Of a stretch of DNA of 51,417 bases, positions 16,952 through 29,100 are shown piece by piece (within the stretch, counting starts at the first letter, position 1; the number at the start of each line of letters is the position of its first letter). The notes beneath the pieces were generated by a model. That model saw only the letters and a program-made list of their open reading frames with translations, did no database searches and was not told the origin of the DNA. Position numbers and translations under genes: made by a program. This DNA comes from Malikia sp. Its GTDB lineage: Bacteria; Pseudomonadota; Gammaproteobacteria; Burkholderiales; Burkholderiaceae_C. The stretch lies in the NCBI RefSeq assembly GCF_028687635.1, contig NZ_JAQTZS010000019.1, forward strand, positions 1-51,417, in the 5' to 3' direction.

Positions 16952-16995
16952 CTTGCCTGTATCCTGCCAGGCTCCGGCCCGGGGCAGTCTGGTTT

Positions 16996-18225
16996 TCAGG
17001 CGCTCGCGCGGACGGTGCGCTGCCCGACCCCCAGCGCCACGGCCACGGCCAACAGCAGCACCAGGCCGGCGCCAGCCAGCGTGGCGGCGTACCAATCCCG
17101 GTCCATCAGCACGCCGAACAGCAGCGGCGACAAGGCCAGACCGGCGTCCAGGCCGGAATACACGGTGCCGTAGATGCGTCCGGTCGCGCCGGCGGGCGTG
17201 GCTCGCCTGATCATCATGTCGCGACTGGGACCGCCGATGCCGACCGCGAAGCCCGTGGCCGCCAGCGCCACCATGGTGCCGGTCGCTCCCAGCCAGCCGC
17301 TGGCGCACAAGATCAGCAGCGCCGCGCCACCGCTCATGCAGATCGCGACGACCCGCTCGCTGCGGCGGACTCGCGCGGCCAGGAAACCGCCGGCCAGCAT
17401 GCCGGCGGCACCGCACAGCATGTAGGCGGTCAGCGTCGCCGAGGCCGTCTCCAGGCTGACGCCATAGAGCGCGCGCAGGATCGAGACCGAAAAAGTGTGC
17501 ACCACGGCCAGCGTGGTGGTGGTGAGCAGGAAGAAAGCGAAGCACCACCAGACGACAGGCAGGCGCAGGAAGTCGAATTCCCCCTCCCCGCCCACCTCGG
17601 TGCGCCGGGGTGCGGCGACCGTGCCCAGGTGCTGGCGTTGCCAGACCAGCAGCGCCAGCACCAGTGAGTAAATCAGCAAGGCCCCCAGGCAGGCCAGGCG
17701 CCAGTCGCTGGTGGCACCGATGCCGACCAGGAAGGCCGTGCTCAAGGCCCAGCCCAGGTTGCCGGACAGCCCATGCACGCTGTAGGCATGCCCCAGCCTG
17801 GGCGCAGAAACACGCTGATTCAGGATGGAAAAATCCACCGGGTGAAAGGGGGCGTTACCCAGACCCGCCAGCAAAGCCGAGAGCATCAGGCCAGCATAGC
17901 CTTGGGCCAGCGAGGCCGACAGCGCCGCCCCCATGAACAAGGTGATCGAGCCAAACAGCACCGGCCGGGCACCTACCCGGTCGACGACGAAGCCCGACAG
18001 GGCCTGGCCCAGGCCCGAGACCGTGAAGAACAGCATCATCATCCAGCCGAGCTCGGAATAGGACAGGCCGAAATCGCGCTGGAAGAACGGAAACAAGGCT
18101 GGCAGCAGCAGATGGGAGAAATGCGACATCGCGTGCGCGACACCAACCAACGCCATGACCTTCGCGTCGGCGCGCCAGGTGGTCGCAGATCGGGCACAGG
18201 CACCGGATTCAAGGGTATGACTCAT
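16996..18225 (-). CDS. Major facilitator superfamily transporter (Fsr-like)
   Basis: A 409-residue protein with twelve predicted membrane helices. The HAMSHFSHLLLPALFPFFQRDFGLSYSELG start and the FHPVDFSILNQ...GHAYSVHGLSGNLGWAL segment after helix 5 resemble the fosmidomycin-resistance (Fsr) branch of MFS efflux proteins, in which an HP motif lies at this place. The MFS motif GFVVDRVGARPVLF is present after helix 2. Substrate is unknown. The gene is divergent from the dehydrogenase gene, with a 76-bp shared AT-rich gap, and converges on the SWIB terminator. Confidence 0.82.
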   Translation of the reverse strand: MSHTLESGACARSATTWRADAKVMALVGVAHAMSHFSHLLLPALFPFFQRDFGLSYSELGWMMMLFFTVSGLGQALSGFVVDRVGARPVLFGSITLFMGAALSASLAQGYAGLMLSALLAGLGNAPFHPVDFSILNQRVSAPRLGHAYSVHGLSGNLGWALSTAFLVGIGATSDWRLACLGALLIYSLVLALLVWQRQHLGTVAAPRRTEVGGEGEFDFLRLPVVWWCFAFFLLTTTTLAVVHTFSVSILRALYGVSLETASATLTAYMLCGAAGMLAGGFLAARVRRSERVVAICMSGGAALLILCASGWLGATGTMVALAATGFAVGIGGPSRDMMIRRATPAGATGRIYGTVYSGLDAGLALSPLLFGVLMDRDWYAATLAGAGLVLLLAVAVALGVGQRTVRASA

Positions 18226-18301
18226 GACGACAATATTAAGTTATGCATAAGACTGGCGTTGCGGCGCTGATGCGGACCGATATGCCGGCACAATATCGGG
18301 C

Positions 18302-19309
18302 ATGAACATCGTGATCCTCGACGACTACCAGGATGCAGTTCGCAAGCTGCAGTGCGCGAACAAGCTGGAACCTTACAAGGCCAAGGTGTTCACCAATACC
18401 GTCAAGGGGGTGGGCCAGCTGGCGGTGCGTTTGCGCGACGCCGACATCCTGGTACTGATACGGGATCGCACGCAGATCAGCCGCCAGTTGGTGGAAAAGC
18501 TGCCGCGCCTCAAGCTGATCGCACAGACCGGCCGTGTCGGCGCGCACATCGACGTGGCGGCCTGCACCGACCACGGCGTGGCCGTGGCCGAGGGTGTGGG
18601 CTCGCCGATCGCTCCGGCCGAGCTGACCTGGGCCCTGATCATGGCGGCGATGCGCCGCATTCCGCAATATGTGGCCAACCTCAAGCATGGCGCCTGGCAG
18701 CAGTCCGGCCTCAAGTCGGCCTCCATGCCCAGCAACTTCGGGCTCGGCATGGTGCTGGCGGGACGGACCCTGGGCATCTGGAGCTATGGCCGTATCGGCC
18801 GGATCGTGGCGGGCTACGGTCGCGCCTTTGGCATGCGGGTGCAGGTCTGGGGCAGCGAGTCGGCGCGCCAGCAGGCCAGGGCCGACGGCTACGACACGGT
18901 GAGCTCCAAGGCAGAGCTGTTCTCCACCAGCGACGTGCTCAGTCTGCATTTGCGCCTGGGCGAACAGACCCAGGACAGCATTTCGCTGGAGGACCTCTCG
19001 CTGATGAAGCCGACCGCGCTGCTGGTCAACACCTCGCGCGCCGAACTGCTGCAACCCGACGCGCTGGTGGCGGCGCTCAACCGCGGCCGGCCCGGCATGG
19101 CAGCGGTCGACGTCTTCGAATCCGAGCCCATCCTGCAGGGCCACGCGCTGCTGCGGCTGGAGAACTGCGTCTGCACGCCCCACATCGGCTACGTCGAGCT
19201 GGAGAGCTACGAAACCTACTTTGCCGCCGCCTTCGACAACGTGATCAACTTCCTGCGCGGCACGCCGACCCACATCGTCAACCCCGGCGCGCTGCAGCCC
19301 AGGCGCTGA
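18302..19309 (+). CDS. D-2-hydroxyacid dehydrogenase (phosphoglycerate dehydrogenase-like)
   Basis: The 335-residue product shows an N-terminal substrate-binding part, a Rossmann motif LGIWSYGRIGRIVAGYG (about residues 158-174), and the three catalytic residues of the family: Arg in LLVNTSRAEL, Glu in VDVFESEPI and His in CTPHIGYVE. Such enzymes reduce 2-keto acids to D-2-hydroxyacids with NAD(P)H or do the reverse. It has no C-terminal ACT domain, so it is not a full-length regulated SerA. The true substrate cannot be read from sequence. It has its own transcription unit, divergent from the MFS gene. Confidence 0.88.
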   Translation: MNIVILDDYQDAVRKLQCANKLEPYKAKVFTNTVKGVGQLAVRLRDADILVLIRDRTQISRQLVEKLPRLKLIAQTGRVGAHIDVAACTDHGVAVAEGVGSPIAPAELTWALIMAAMRRIPQYVANLKHGAWQQSGLKSASMPSNFGLGMVLAGRTLGIWSYGRIGRIVAGYGRAFGMRVQVWGSESARQQARADGYDTVSSKAELFSTSDVLSLHLRLGEQTQDSISLEDLSLMKPTALLVNTSRAELLQPDALVAALNRGRPGMAAVDVFESEPILQGHALLRLENCVCTPHIGYVELESYETYFAAAFDNVINFLRGTPTHIVNPGALQPRR

Positions 19310-19348
19310 AGCAGGTCACGGACTGGCGCTTTAAGCACAATGCTAGCG

Positions 19349-20362
<1,014 letters not shown>

Positions 20363-20416
20363 TTCAAGCTCCGGTGAGCGCATGGCGCAATGTCGTGGGG
20401 ATCTTCAATCCCGGAC

Positions 20417-22429
20417 TCAATCGTTGGCCGAGGCGCGCACTTCGGCCAGCGAGGTCTGTCCGGCGAGGACCTTGTCAATACCGTCCTGACGCAGCGAACG
20501 CATGCCCTCGGCGACCGCGAGCTCCCGGATCTCGGTGGGACGCGCGCGCTTTTGCACCAGCTCGCGCACCGTCGGGGTGGCCACCAGCAGTTCGTGCAGG
20601 GGCAGACGGCCCAGGTAGCCGGTATTGGCGCAATGCTCGCAGCCGGCGGCGTGGTACTCCTGCAGGCTGCCATTGACCGCGTACCGGTGCCGCCATTCGG
20701 CGTGCAGGACGGCGGGGTCACGCTGGGCATGTCCGCCCGGCAAGGCGCTCTGGTAGTCCTCGGTCATCTCGTGCAAGCGCTCCGGCGTCATGGGACGAGG
20801 CTGGACACAGGACGGGCACAGCCGGCGCACCAGGCGCTGCGCCAGCACGCCTTGCAGCGAATCGGCGAAGGAAAAACTGTCGACCCCCAGGTCGTTCAGG
20901 CGCACGATGGTCTCGGCCGCCGAATTGGTGTGCAAGGTCGAGAGCACCAGGTGGCCGGTCAGCGAAGCCTCGATCGCGATCTCAGCGGTCTCGGAGTCGC
21001 GGATCTCGCCGACCATGATCACGTCGGGATCGGCGCGCAACAGGGAGCGCAGCGCGGCGGCGAAGTTCCAGCCTATCCTGGGATTGACCTGGATCTGGCG
21101 CAGCCCATGCTGGGTGATCTCGACCGGATCCTCGGCGGTCCAGATCTTGCGGTTGGGCCGGTTCAGGCGCTGCAGGGCCGAGTGCAGCGTGGTGGTCTTG
21201 CCCGAGCCAGTCGGCCCCACGCACAGGAACAGGCCGTAGGGCCGCTCGATCAGGCGCTCCAGTTGCTTGAGGTTGCGCGGCGCGAGCTCAAGCGCATCAA
21301 GTGCCACGACCTTGAAGCCTGTCAGCAGCCGCATCACGACGTCCTCGAGCCCGTGGGCCGTCGGGATGGTGGCGACGCGCAACTCGATCGGCAGGCCACC
21401 GAATTTCGCGAAGTTGATCTTGCCGTCCTGGGGCTTGCGCCGCTCCGAGATATCGAGGTCGCACATGATCTTGATGCGCGCGATCAGGGCGTTGCGATAG
21501 CTGGGCGGCAACTCCAGGTAAGGGCGCAGCTCGCCATCGATGCGAAAGCGGATCGCCACCTTCTCGTGCCCGGGATAGGGCTCGATGTGGATGTCGGAAG
21601 CGCGCTGATGATAGGCCTCGGTGATCATCGAGTTGATCAGCCGCACCAGGGTATTGTCGGACTGCGCGATCGACTTTTCTTCCTCGGCTGGCCGGGGCTC
21701 TCCCCCCGCCAGTTCCGCCGCCAGCATCCAGGCGTCCTGCTCGGAGGCGGCGCGGGATTCGCTCTCGACGCGCGGCGGGCGCTCCTTCGGTGCCGGACTG
21801 CCCCCCATGCCAATGCCACGGTAAGCCTTGGCGATTTGCGCCACCAGGTCGGCGCTGGTCGTGACCACCGGTCTGACCTTGCGCTGGCTGGTGAATTCGA
21901 GCTCTTCGAGCACCTTGAACTGCAGCGGGTCGGTCATCGCGACGACCAGGTTGGACCGCCACTCCATCAGCGGCAGCACCTTGAGCTTGACCGCGGTCGC
22001 CGCCGCTACCCTGCGCAGGGCCGCGACATCGATGCTGAACTGCCTGAGGTCGACGAAGGGATAGCCCATCTTGGTCACGAGCGCGAGCTGCAGGTCGGCC
22101 GTCGTGACCAGCCCCATGTCCAGCAGGATCTGTCCCAGCGGAACGGTCTTGCCCTGCGACTGGCGGGACAGGGCCTCGGACAGCTGCCCCATCGAAAGCT
22201 TGCCCAGGCCCAGCAGGGCCTCGCCGATCGGCATGGGCTTGAAGCGCAGCTGCGACTCGAGCGCGGCGCTCAACTCCTCGCGGCTGGTCCTGACCGCGTT
22301 GAGCAGGCTGGCGGGTACCAGCTCGGAAGCTGGCAGATCAGGCTCCCGCGGCGCGAAGCCTGGAGGGTCTGACAGCGAAGGCTCGGCACTGGACTTGTCC
22401 TCGTAGTCGAAGCGGCTGGTGCCTGTCAT
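20417..22429 (-). CDS. GspE/PilB-family secretion or pilus assembly ATPase
   Basis: A 670-residue hexameric ATPase. Residues about 45-220 contain two MshEN-type repeats (MPIGEALLGLGKLS, VPLGQILLDMGLVT and PFVDLRQFSID). The C-terminal half has the N2 domain HIEPYPGHEKVAIRFRIDG, Walker A GPTGSGKTTTLHS, the Asp box IWTAEDPVEI, Walker B LRADPDVIMVGEIRD, the His box LVLSTLHTNSA, and a tetracysteine metal site (LCPSC ... CEHCANTGYLG). GspE proteins power type II secretion and PilB proteins power type IV pilus extension. No pseudopilin, secretin or platform gene is adjacent, so which system it serves is open. The stand-alone location is typical of scattered pilus-like ATPases in Burkholderiales. Confidence 0.9.
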   Translation of the reverse strand: MTGTSRFDYEDKSSAEPSLSDPPGFAPREPDLPASELVPASLLNAVRTSREELSAALESQLRFKPMPIGEALLGLGKLSMGQLSEALSRQSQGKTVPLGQILLDMGLVTTADLQLALVTKMGYPFVDLRQFSIDVAALRRVAAATAVKLKVLPLMEWRSNLVVAMTDPLQFKVLEELEFTSQRKVRPVVTTSADLVAQIAKAYRGIGMGGSPAPKERPPRVESESRAASEQDAWMLAAELAGGEPRPAEEEKSIAQSDNTLVRLINSMITEAYHQRASDIHIEPYPGHEKVAIRFRIDGELRPYLELPPSYRNALIARIKIMCDLDISERRKPQDGKINFAKFGGLPIELRVATIPTAHGLEDVVMRLLTGFKVVALDALELAPRNLKQLERLIERPYGLFLCVGPTGSGKTTTLHSALQRLNRPNRKIWTAEDPVEITQHGLRQIQVNPRIGWNFAAALRSLLRADPDVIMVGEIRDSETAEIAIEASLTGHLVLSTLHTNSAAETIVRLNDLGVDSFSFADSLQGVLAQRLVRRLCPSCVQPRPMTPERLHEMTEDYQSALPGGHAQRDPAVLHAEWRHRYAVNGSLQEYHAAGCEHCANTGYLGRLPLHELLVATPTVRELVQKRARPTEIRELAVAEGMRSLRQDGIDKVLAGQTSLAEVRASAND

Positions 22430-22454
22430 GGGATTGAAGATGCAAAAATGGCAT

Positions 22455-22676
22455 TCAGATGTGGATCAGCCATTGGATCACGTTTTTGGCGATGAATCCA
22501 AGCATGCCGAAGGACAGCACGAGAAAGAGCACGAAGGTGCCGAACTTGCCGGCCTTGGACTCGCGCGCCAGGTTGAACACAATGAACAGCATGAAGAGGA
22601 TGAAGGCGGCGACGCCGAAGGTCAGGCCGAACTCGGCGATCTGATCCTCGTTCAGGCCGAAAAGACTGTTGTCCAT
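22455..22676 (-). CDS. DUF2788 small membrane protein
   Basis: A 73-residue protein with two hydrophobic helices (about 20-37 and 47-69), beginning MDNSLFGLNEDQIAEFGLTFGV, which matches the DUF2788 family of Beta- and Gammaproteobacteria. Function is unknown. It lies 2 bp after the DUF2189 gene and 25 bp before the GspE-type gene, all in one direction, so they may be co-transcribed. The ATG at 22676 was chosen over a longer reading that overlaps the neighbouring gene. Confidence 0.82.
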   Translation of the reverse strand: MDNSLFGLNEDQIAEFGLTFGVAAFILFMLFIVFNLARESKAGKFGTFVLFLVLSFGMLGFIAKNVIQWLIHI

Positions 22677-22678
22677 CT

Positions 22679-23446
22679 TCAGCGCCCCTCCTCGGCCGAT
22701 GCGCCAGCGCTGAGCTCGCGGTAGGCGTGCCAGCTCGCGTGTCCCAGCAGCGGGACCACGACCAGCAGGCCGATCAGCCAGGTCAGCAATCCCAGCATGA
22801 CCAGCAACACGATCAGGATGGCCCACCAGGCCATGACGACCGGGTGATCGGCGACCGCGCGCCAGCTGGCGCGCACGGCGCTCCAGAGCGAACAGTCACG
22901 ATCCACCAGCATGGGCAGGGTCAGCACGCTGGAGGCAAAGACCGGCGCCGCCAGCAGGCCACCCAGCAGCATCCAGAGCTCGAACAGGAAGGGTGAATCG
23001 GCCAGCACCACATGCCGCAGGAAGTCGGACAGGCTGTTGATCGGTTCGGGGGTCAGCAGAGTCAACAGGCTGGCCGAGGTCAGGACCCAGCCGGTGCCCG
23101 CCAGCCCCAGCAGCAGGCCGAAGGCGACCAGGCGCGAATCGCGCCCGCGCCAGAGCGCGATCACCTCGCCCAGCCCTGCCAGCCGGCCTTGTTCGAGTCC
23201 GCGGCTGACCAGGTACAGCCCGGTGGCCAGCACCGGCGCCACCAGCATGAAGCCGGAGAAGGCCCCCGCCAGCAGCCAGAAGCGCTGACCGGCGACGGCA
23301 AACAGCAAGGCGCCAAACAGCGAGGCGCACAGACCGTGCACCAGTCCTGGCAGGGGAGCGTCGCGCAGGTCGAGCCAGCCGCGGGCGAGCCAGCGCAGCG
23401 GGGAAGCCAGTGTCACGCCGGACGAGGCAGCTTGCTTGTCGTGCAT
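22679..23446 (-). CDS. DUF2189 inner-membrane protein
   Basis: A 255-residue integral membrane protein with about six hydrophobic segments. It starts with LRWLARGWLDLRDAPLPGLVHGLCASLFGALL and contains GFMLVAPVLATGLYLVSRGLE and the late VMAWWAILIVLLVMLGLLTWLIGLLVVVPLLGHASWHAYREL, the DUF2189 pattern. Function is unknown. ATG 23446 was taken as start; a TTG three codons upstream gives no better ribosome-binding site. It heads a possible operon with the DUF2788 gene. Confidence 0.82.
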   Translation of the reverse strand: MHDKQAASSGVTLASPLRWLARGWLDLRDAPLPGLVHGLCASLFGALLFAVAGQRFWLLAGAFSGFMLVAPVLATGLYLVSRGLEQGRLAGLGEVIALWRGRDSRLVAFGLLLGLAGTGWVLTSASLLTLLTPEPINSLSDFLRHVVLADSPFLFELWMLLGGLLAAPVFASSVLTLPMLVDRDCSLWSAVRASWRAVADHPVVMAWWAILIVLLVMLGLLTWLIGLLVVVPLLGHASWHAYRELSAGASAEEGR

Positions 23447-23491
23447 TGGATTCAATGATCGTGGATGAAAAAAGGGTTAGCTCCGATTGGA

Positions 23492-25131
<1,640 letters not shown>

Positions 25132-25135
<4 letters not shown>

Positions 25136-26178
25136 AGCACGGCCTTTCTCGGGTCAAGCGCATCGCGCAGCGCATCACCCATGAAGGTCAGCAGCAGCAG
25201 CGTGCCCACCAGCAGCGTGAAGGTCGACAGGGTGATCCACCAGGCGTCCAGATTGGCCTTGCCCTGCGCCAGCAGCTCGCCCAGCGAGGGCGTGCCCGGC
25301 GGCACCCCCAGCCCCAGGAAATCGAGCGAGGTCAAGGCCAGGATGGCCGCGCTCATGCGAAACGGCAGGAAGGTCACCACCGGCGTCAGGCTGTTGGGCA
25401 GCAGGTGGCGCCAGATGATCTGCCAATGTCCCAGCCCGAGGGCGCGCGCCGCGCGCACATAGTCGAGCTGGCGGTTGCGCAGGAACTCGGCCCGCACGTA
25501 GTCGCTCAGGCCCATCCAGCCGAACAGGCTCAGCAGGATCAGCAGCAGCCAGAGGCCGGGCTCGAACAGCGCCGAAAAGATGATCAGCAGGTAGAGCTCG
25601 GGCAGCGCGCTCCAGATCTCGATCAGGCGCTGCACCAGCAAGTCGGTGCGGCCGCCGAAATAGCCCTGGATCGCCCCCGCCACCAGCCCCAGCAGCACGC
25701 CCGAGCCGGTCAGCGCGAGCGCGAACAGCACGGATAGCCTGAAACCATAGAGCAGCCGCGCCAGCACGTCGCGGCCACGGTCGTCGGTGCCCAGCCAGTT
25801 GTCCGCCGAAGGCGGCGCCGGGTGCGGCTCGCGCGCGAAGTAGTTGATGGTGCCGTGGTGGTGGCGGTTCGGTGCGTGCAGCACCCAGTTGTCGGGCTGG
25901 TCGAGCTGGCGCCGGATGAAGGGGTCGAGGTAGTCGGTCGGCGTCTCGAAGTCGCCACCAAAGGTCGTCTCGGGCAGCTCCTGCAGCACCGGAACATACC
26001 AATGCCCCTGGTAGCGCACCAGCAGCGGCCGGTCGTTGGAAACCAGCTCGGCCACCAGGCTGAGCGCGAACAGCAGCGCGAACAGCCGCAGGCTGAACCA
26101 GCCCAGCCGATGGGCGCGAAAGCGCCGCCAGGCCAGGCGCCAGGGGCTGGCAGCGAGTTGATCAGTCGAACTTGACAC
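25132..26178 (-). CDS. yejE: Peptide ABC transporter permease (YejE-like)
   Basis: A 348-residue permease with six predicted helices. A long periplasmic loop after helix 1 contains the YejE-typical LPETTFGGDFETPTDYLDP and HHHGTINY segments and NWLGTDDRGRDVLARLLYG. The cytoplasmic EAA motif region LDYVRAARALGLGHWQIIWRHLLPN follows later. The start is a GTG at 26178 lying 17 bp inside the yejB end, with GGTGG upstream. It pairs with YejB to form the channel. Confidence 0.92.
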
Positions 26179-27196
26179 GCGGGTCCACCCACAGATAACA
26201 GAGGTCGCTCACCAGCTTGGTCAGCAGGCCGATCAGCGTGAAGAGGTAGAGCGTGCCGAGCACGACGGGGTAGTCGCGCCGGATCACGCTCTCGTAGCTC
26301 AGCAGGCCCAGGCCGTCGAGCGAGAACAGGGTCTCGATCAGCAGCGAGCCGGTGAAGAAGGCGCCGACGAAGGCGGCTGGAAAGCCGGTCACGATCGGCA
26401 GCAGCGCGTTGCGCAGCACATGGCGCGTCAGCACGCGGCGCTCTGACAGACCCTTGGCGCGCGCGGTCAGCACATACTGCTTGCCGATCTCTTCGAGCAT
26501 CGCGTTGCGCGTCAGCAGCGTCGTGACCGCGAAGGCGCCCAGCACGCTGGCCGTCACCGGCAGCGCGATATGCCAGAGATAGTCAACCACCCTGGCGCCC
26601 CAGCCGAGCGTTTCCCAGTTCGACGAGGTCAGCCCGCGCAGCGGAAACCACTGCAGCTGGCCGCCGAACACCACCAGCAGCACCACGCCCAGGACAAAAC
26701 CTGGAATCGCGTAGCCCGCCAGCACCAGGATCGAGGTCACGGTGTCGAAGCGGCTGCCGGCACGCACCGCCTTGGCGATGCCCAGCGGCAGCGAGACCGA
26801 GTAGGTCAACAGGAAGGTCCACAGCCCCAGGCTGATCGAGACCGGCAGCTTCTCCTTGACCAGGGTCCAGACATCCTTGTGGTGGTAGAAGCTCTGCCCC
26901 AGATCAAAGCGCGCGAACTGGCCCAGCATCCGCACGAAACGCTCGGGCGCGGGCTGGTCGAAACCGTAAAGACGCCGGATCTCCTCGATGCGCTCAGGGT
27001 CCACGCCCTGGCGCCCACGGTAACCGGCACCAGCCTGGGTGGCACCCTCGCCGCCGCTGTCGCGCCCCTGCAGCTGGGCGACCATCTGCTCGACCGGGCC
27101 GCCCGGCACGAACTGGATCACGACGAAGGTCAGCAGCAGCACGCCGAACAGGGTCGGCACCATCAGCAGCAGGCGCTTGAGGAGGTAGTGCCACAT
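26162..27196 (-). CDS. yejB: Peptide ABC transporter permease (YejB-like)
   Basis: A 344-residue permease. It starts MWHYLLKRLLLMVPTLFGVLLLTFVVIQFVPGGPVEQ, the usual beginning of DppB/YejB-type proteins, then a periplasmic loop with YGFDQPAPERFVRMLGQFARFDLGQSF, and an EAA region QYVLTARAKGLSERRVLTRHVLRNALLPI. It forms the membrane channel with YejE. The gene starts 1 bp before the yejA stop region ends and overlaps yejE by 17 bp. Confidence 0.94.
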   Translation of the reverse strand: MWHYLLKRLLLMVPTLFGVLLLTFVVIQFVPGGPVEQMVAQLQGRDSGGEGATQAGAGYRGRQGVDPERIEEIRRLYGFDQPAPERFVRMLGQFARFDLGQSFYHHKDVWTLVKEKLPVSISLGLWTFLLTYSVSLPLGIAKAVRAGSRFDTVTSILVLAGYAIPGFVLGVVLLVVFGGQLQWFPLRGLTSSNWETLGWGARVVDYLWHIALPVTASVLGAFAVTTLLTRNAMLEEIGKQYVLTARAKGLSERRVLTRHVLRNALLPIVTGFPAAFVGAFFTGSLLIETLFSLDGLGLLSYESVIRRDYPVVLGTLYLFTLIGLLTKLVSDLCYLWVDPRVKFD

Positions 27197-27197
27197 C

Positions 27198-29063
27198 TCA
27201 GTGCCCGCCCTTCACCGGGCGGGCGGCGCGGTTGACCGGGCTCGCCCACCAGCTCGACAGCAGCCAGTTTTCCGGCTGGTAATACCTGGGCAGCTGGCGG
27301 GGTCGCTCGAAGCGGCCAGCGCGCCAGGCGATGCGGTGCACGCCTCCGTACCAGTGCGGCACCGCATAGTAGCCATGGCGCAGCACGCGGTCGAGCGCAC
27401 GCAAGGCCGCCACCAGCTCGGGGCGCTTGCGGGCGGCCAGGGCGCGCTCGATCAGCGCATCGACCACCGGGTCGCGCACGCCGATCAGGTTGGCCGAGCC
27501 TTCGACCGTGGCGGCGCGCGAGCCAAAGCGCTCGATCAGCTCGGCCCCTGGCGCCTCGCTGCCCACGATGCGGCTGCTGATGAGCTCGAAGTCGAAACCA
27601 TCCAGCCGTTTCTGCAGCAGCGCGAAATCCACCATCTTGTGGCGTGCCTGGATGCCAAGCTTTTCGAGGTTCCTGGCGAAGGGCGTGAAGACCCGTCCCA
27701 TGGCGGCGCTGTTGTCGACGAACTCGATCGTGAAGGCTTCGCCACGATCGTTGCGCAGCGCGCCATCACGGTAATGCCAGCCCGCCTGCGCGAGCAGGTC
27801 ACGCGCGCGCCGCAGGTGGTCGCGCAGCATCTGACCCGAGTCGGGGTCCAGGCGGGTCGCGGGCGGCAGCGGCACGGGCTGCTCGAAGACGGCCGCCGGC
27901 AGCCGCTGGCGCCAGGGTGTCAACAGCGCGAGCTCGTCGGCACCAGGCAGTCCGCTTGCCTCGAAGTCGCTCGCGACGAAGAACCCGCGCACCCGGGTGT
28001 AGGCGTTGTAGAACAACTGGCGGTTCATCCACTCGAAATCCAGCGCCAGCCCGATCGCCTCGCGCACGCGCGGGTCGCTGAATTTCGCCAGCCGGGTATT
28101 GAACAGGAAGCCCTGGAAATCACCCGCATTGCCATGCGCCAGCTCTTCCTTGACCAGCAGGCCGCGCTCGAAGGGCCGGCCCTGGTAGGCCTTGGCCCAC
28201 TCGCGCGCGACGAAGGCCTGGATATAGTCGAACTCGCCGGCCTTGAAGGCCTCGAGCTGGGCCGTGCTGTCCTGGTAGAGCCGGTAGGTGATGCGGTCGA
28301 AGTTGTACATGCCCCGGCGCACATTGAGGTCAGCCGCCCACCAGTGCGGATCGCTCTCATAGCTGACGTCCCGCCCGTAACCTTGGGTAGCCAGCCGGTA
28401 GGGACCGGAGCCGATCGGCGGCTCGGCCACGATGCGGTCCAGCGGCTGACGCTTGCCGCCCACCAAGCCCCATTGCCGGCTGAACACCGGCAGGCTGCCG
28501 GCGATCAGGGGCAGCTCGGCGCTGCGACGCGCGAAATCGAAGCGCAACAGGCGCTCCCCCAGCACGGTCGCGCGCCGGATGTCGGCGAAGTAGCTGCGGT
28601 ACTGCGGCGCCGCCTCGGGCCCGGTCAGCGTATCGAAGGCATGCTTGACGTCGGCCGCCAGCACCGGCTCGCCATTGTGAAAGCGCGCCTTCGGGTGCAG
28701 CCGGAAGGTCGCCGACAGGCCGTCCGGCGTCACCGTGACGTCCTCGGCCAGCAGGCCGTAGGCGGTGTTGGGCTCGTCGAGCGAGCCGGTCAGCAGGGTT
28801 TCTAGCACCAGAGCGTTCAGGCCTGGCGGCGCCGTGCCCTTGAGCGTGAAGGGGTTGAACTTGTCGTACTGGCTCGCCCGGGTGGGCGGCACCAGCGCGA
28901 TCTCGCCGCCCTTGGGCGCGCGCGGGTTGACATAGTCGAAATGGGCGAAGCCAGCCGGGTACTTGAGCTCGCCGAACTGGGCCCAGGCGTGCGCGGCCCG
29001 CGCGGGCAGGACGCAGCAAAACAGCAAACTCGACAGCCCCAGGCTCAGGAGGGGTAAACGCAT
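27198..29063 (-). CDS. yejA: Extracellular solute-binding protein, family 5 (YejA-like)
   Basis: A 621-residue periplasmic peptide-binding protein. A signal peptide (LLSLGLSSLLFCCVLPARAAHA) is followed by HFDYVNPRAPKGGEIAL, FNPFTLKGTAPPGL, VTVTPDGLSATFRLHPKARFHNGEPVLAADVKHAFDTL and later the YejA-type DFEWMNRQLFYNAYTRVRGFFVASDFEASGLP. ATG 29063 was chosen because it begins the signal peptide; upstream in-frame ATGs would overlap fabI. The YejABEF system in E. coli takes up peptides and microcin C. The gene is divergent from fabI, with only 37 bp between starts. Confidence 0.93.
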   Translation of the reverse strand: MRLPLLSLGLSSLLFCCVLPARAAHAWAQFGELKYPAGFAHFDYVNPRAPKGGEIALVPPTRASQYDKFNPFTLKGTAPPGLNALVLETLLTGSLDEPNTAYGLLAEDVTVTPDGLSATFRLHPKARFHNGEPVLAADVKHAFDTLTGPEAAPQYRSYFADIRRATVLGERLLRFDFARRSAELPLIAGSLPVFSRQWGLVGGKRQPLDRIVAEPPIGSGPYRLATQGYGRDVSYESDPHWWAADLNVRRGMYNFDRITYRLYQDSTAQLEAFKAGEFDYIQAFVAREWAKAYQGRPFERGLLVKEELAHGNAGDFQGFLFNTRLAKFSDPRVREAIGLALDFEWMNRQLFYNAYTRVRGFFVASDFEASGLPGADELALLTPWRQRLPAAVFEQPVPLPPATRLDPDSGQMLRDHLRRARDLLAQAGWHYRDGALRNDRGEAFTIEFVDNSAAMGRVFTPFARNLEKLGIQARHKMVDFALLQKRLDGFDFELISSRIVGSEAPGAELIERFGSRAATVEGSANLIGVRDPVVDALIERALAARKRPELVAALRALDRVLRHGYYAVPHWYGGVHRIAWRAGRFERPRQLPRYYQPENWLLSSWWASPVNRAARPVKGGH

Positions 29064-29100
29064 GCGACAATTCTGCCCAAGTTTTTCTGGAGATTGACTC

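Noticed and set aside
18236-19273. Long minus-strand frame opposite the D-2-hydroxyacid dehydrogenase
   Set aside because: It is His/Arg/Gln-rich antisense translation with no motif and no ribosome-binding site; the plus-strand enzyme has all catalytic residues.
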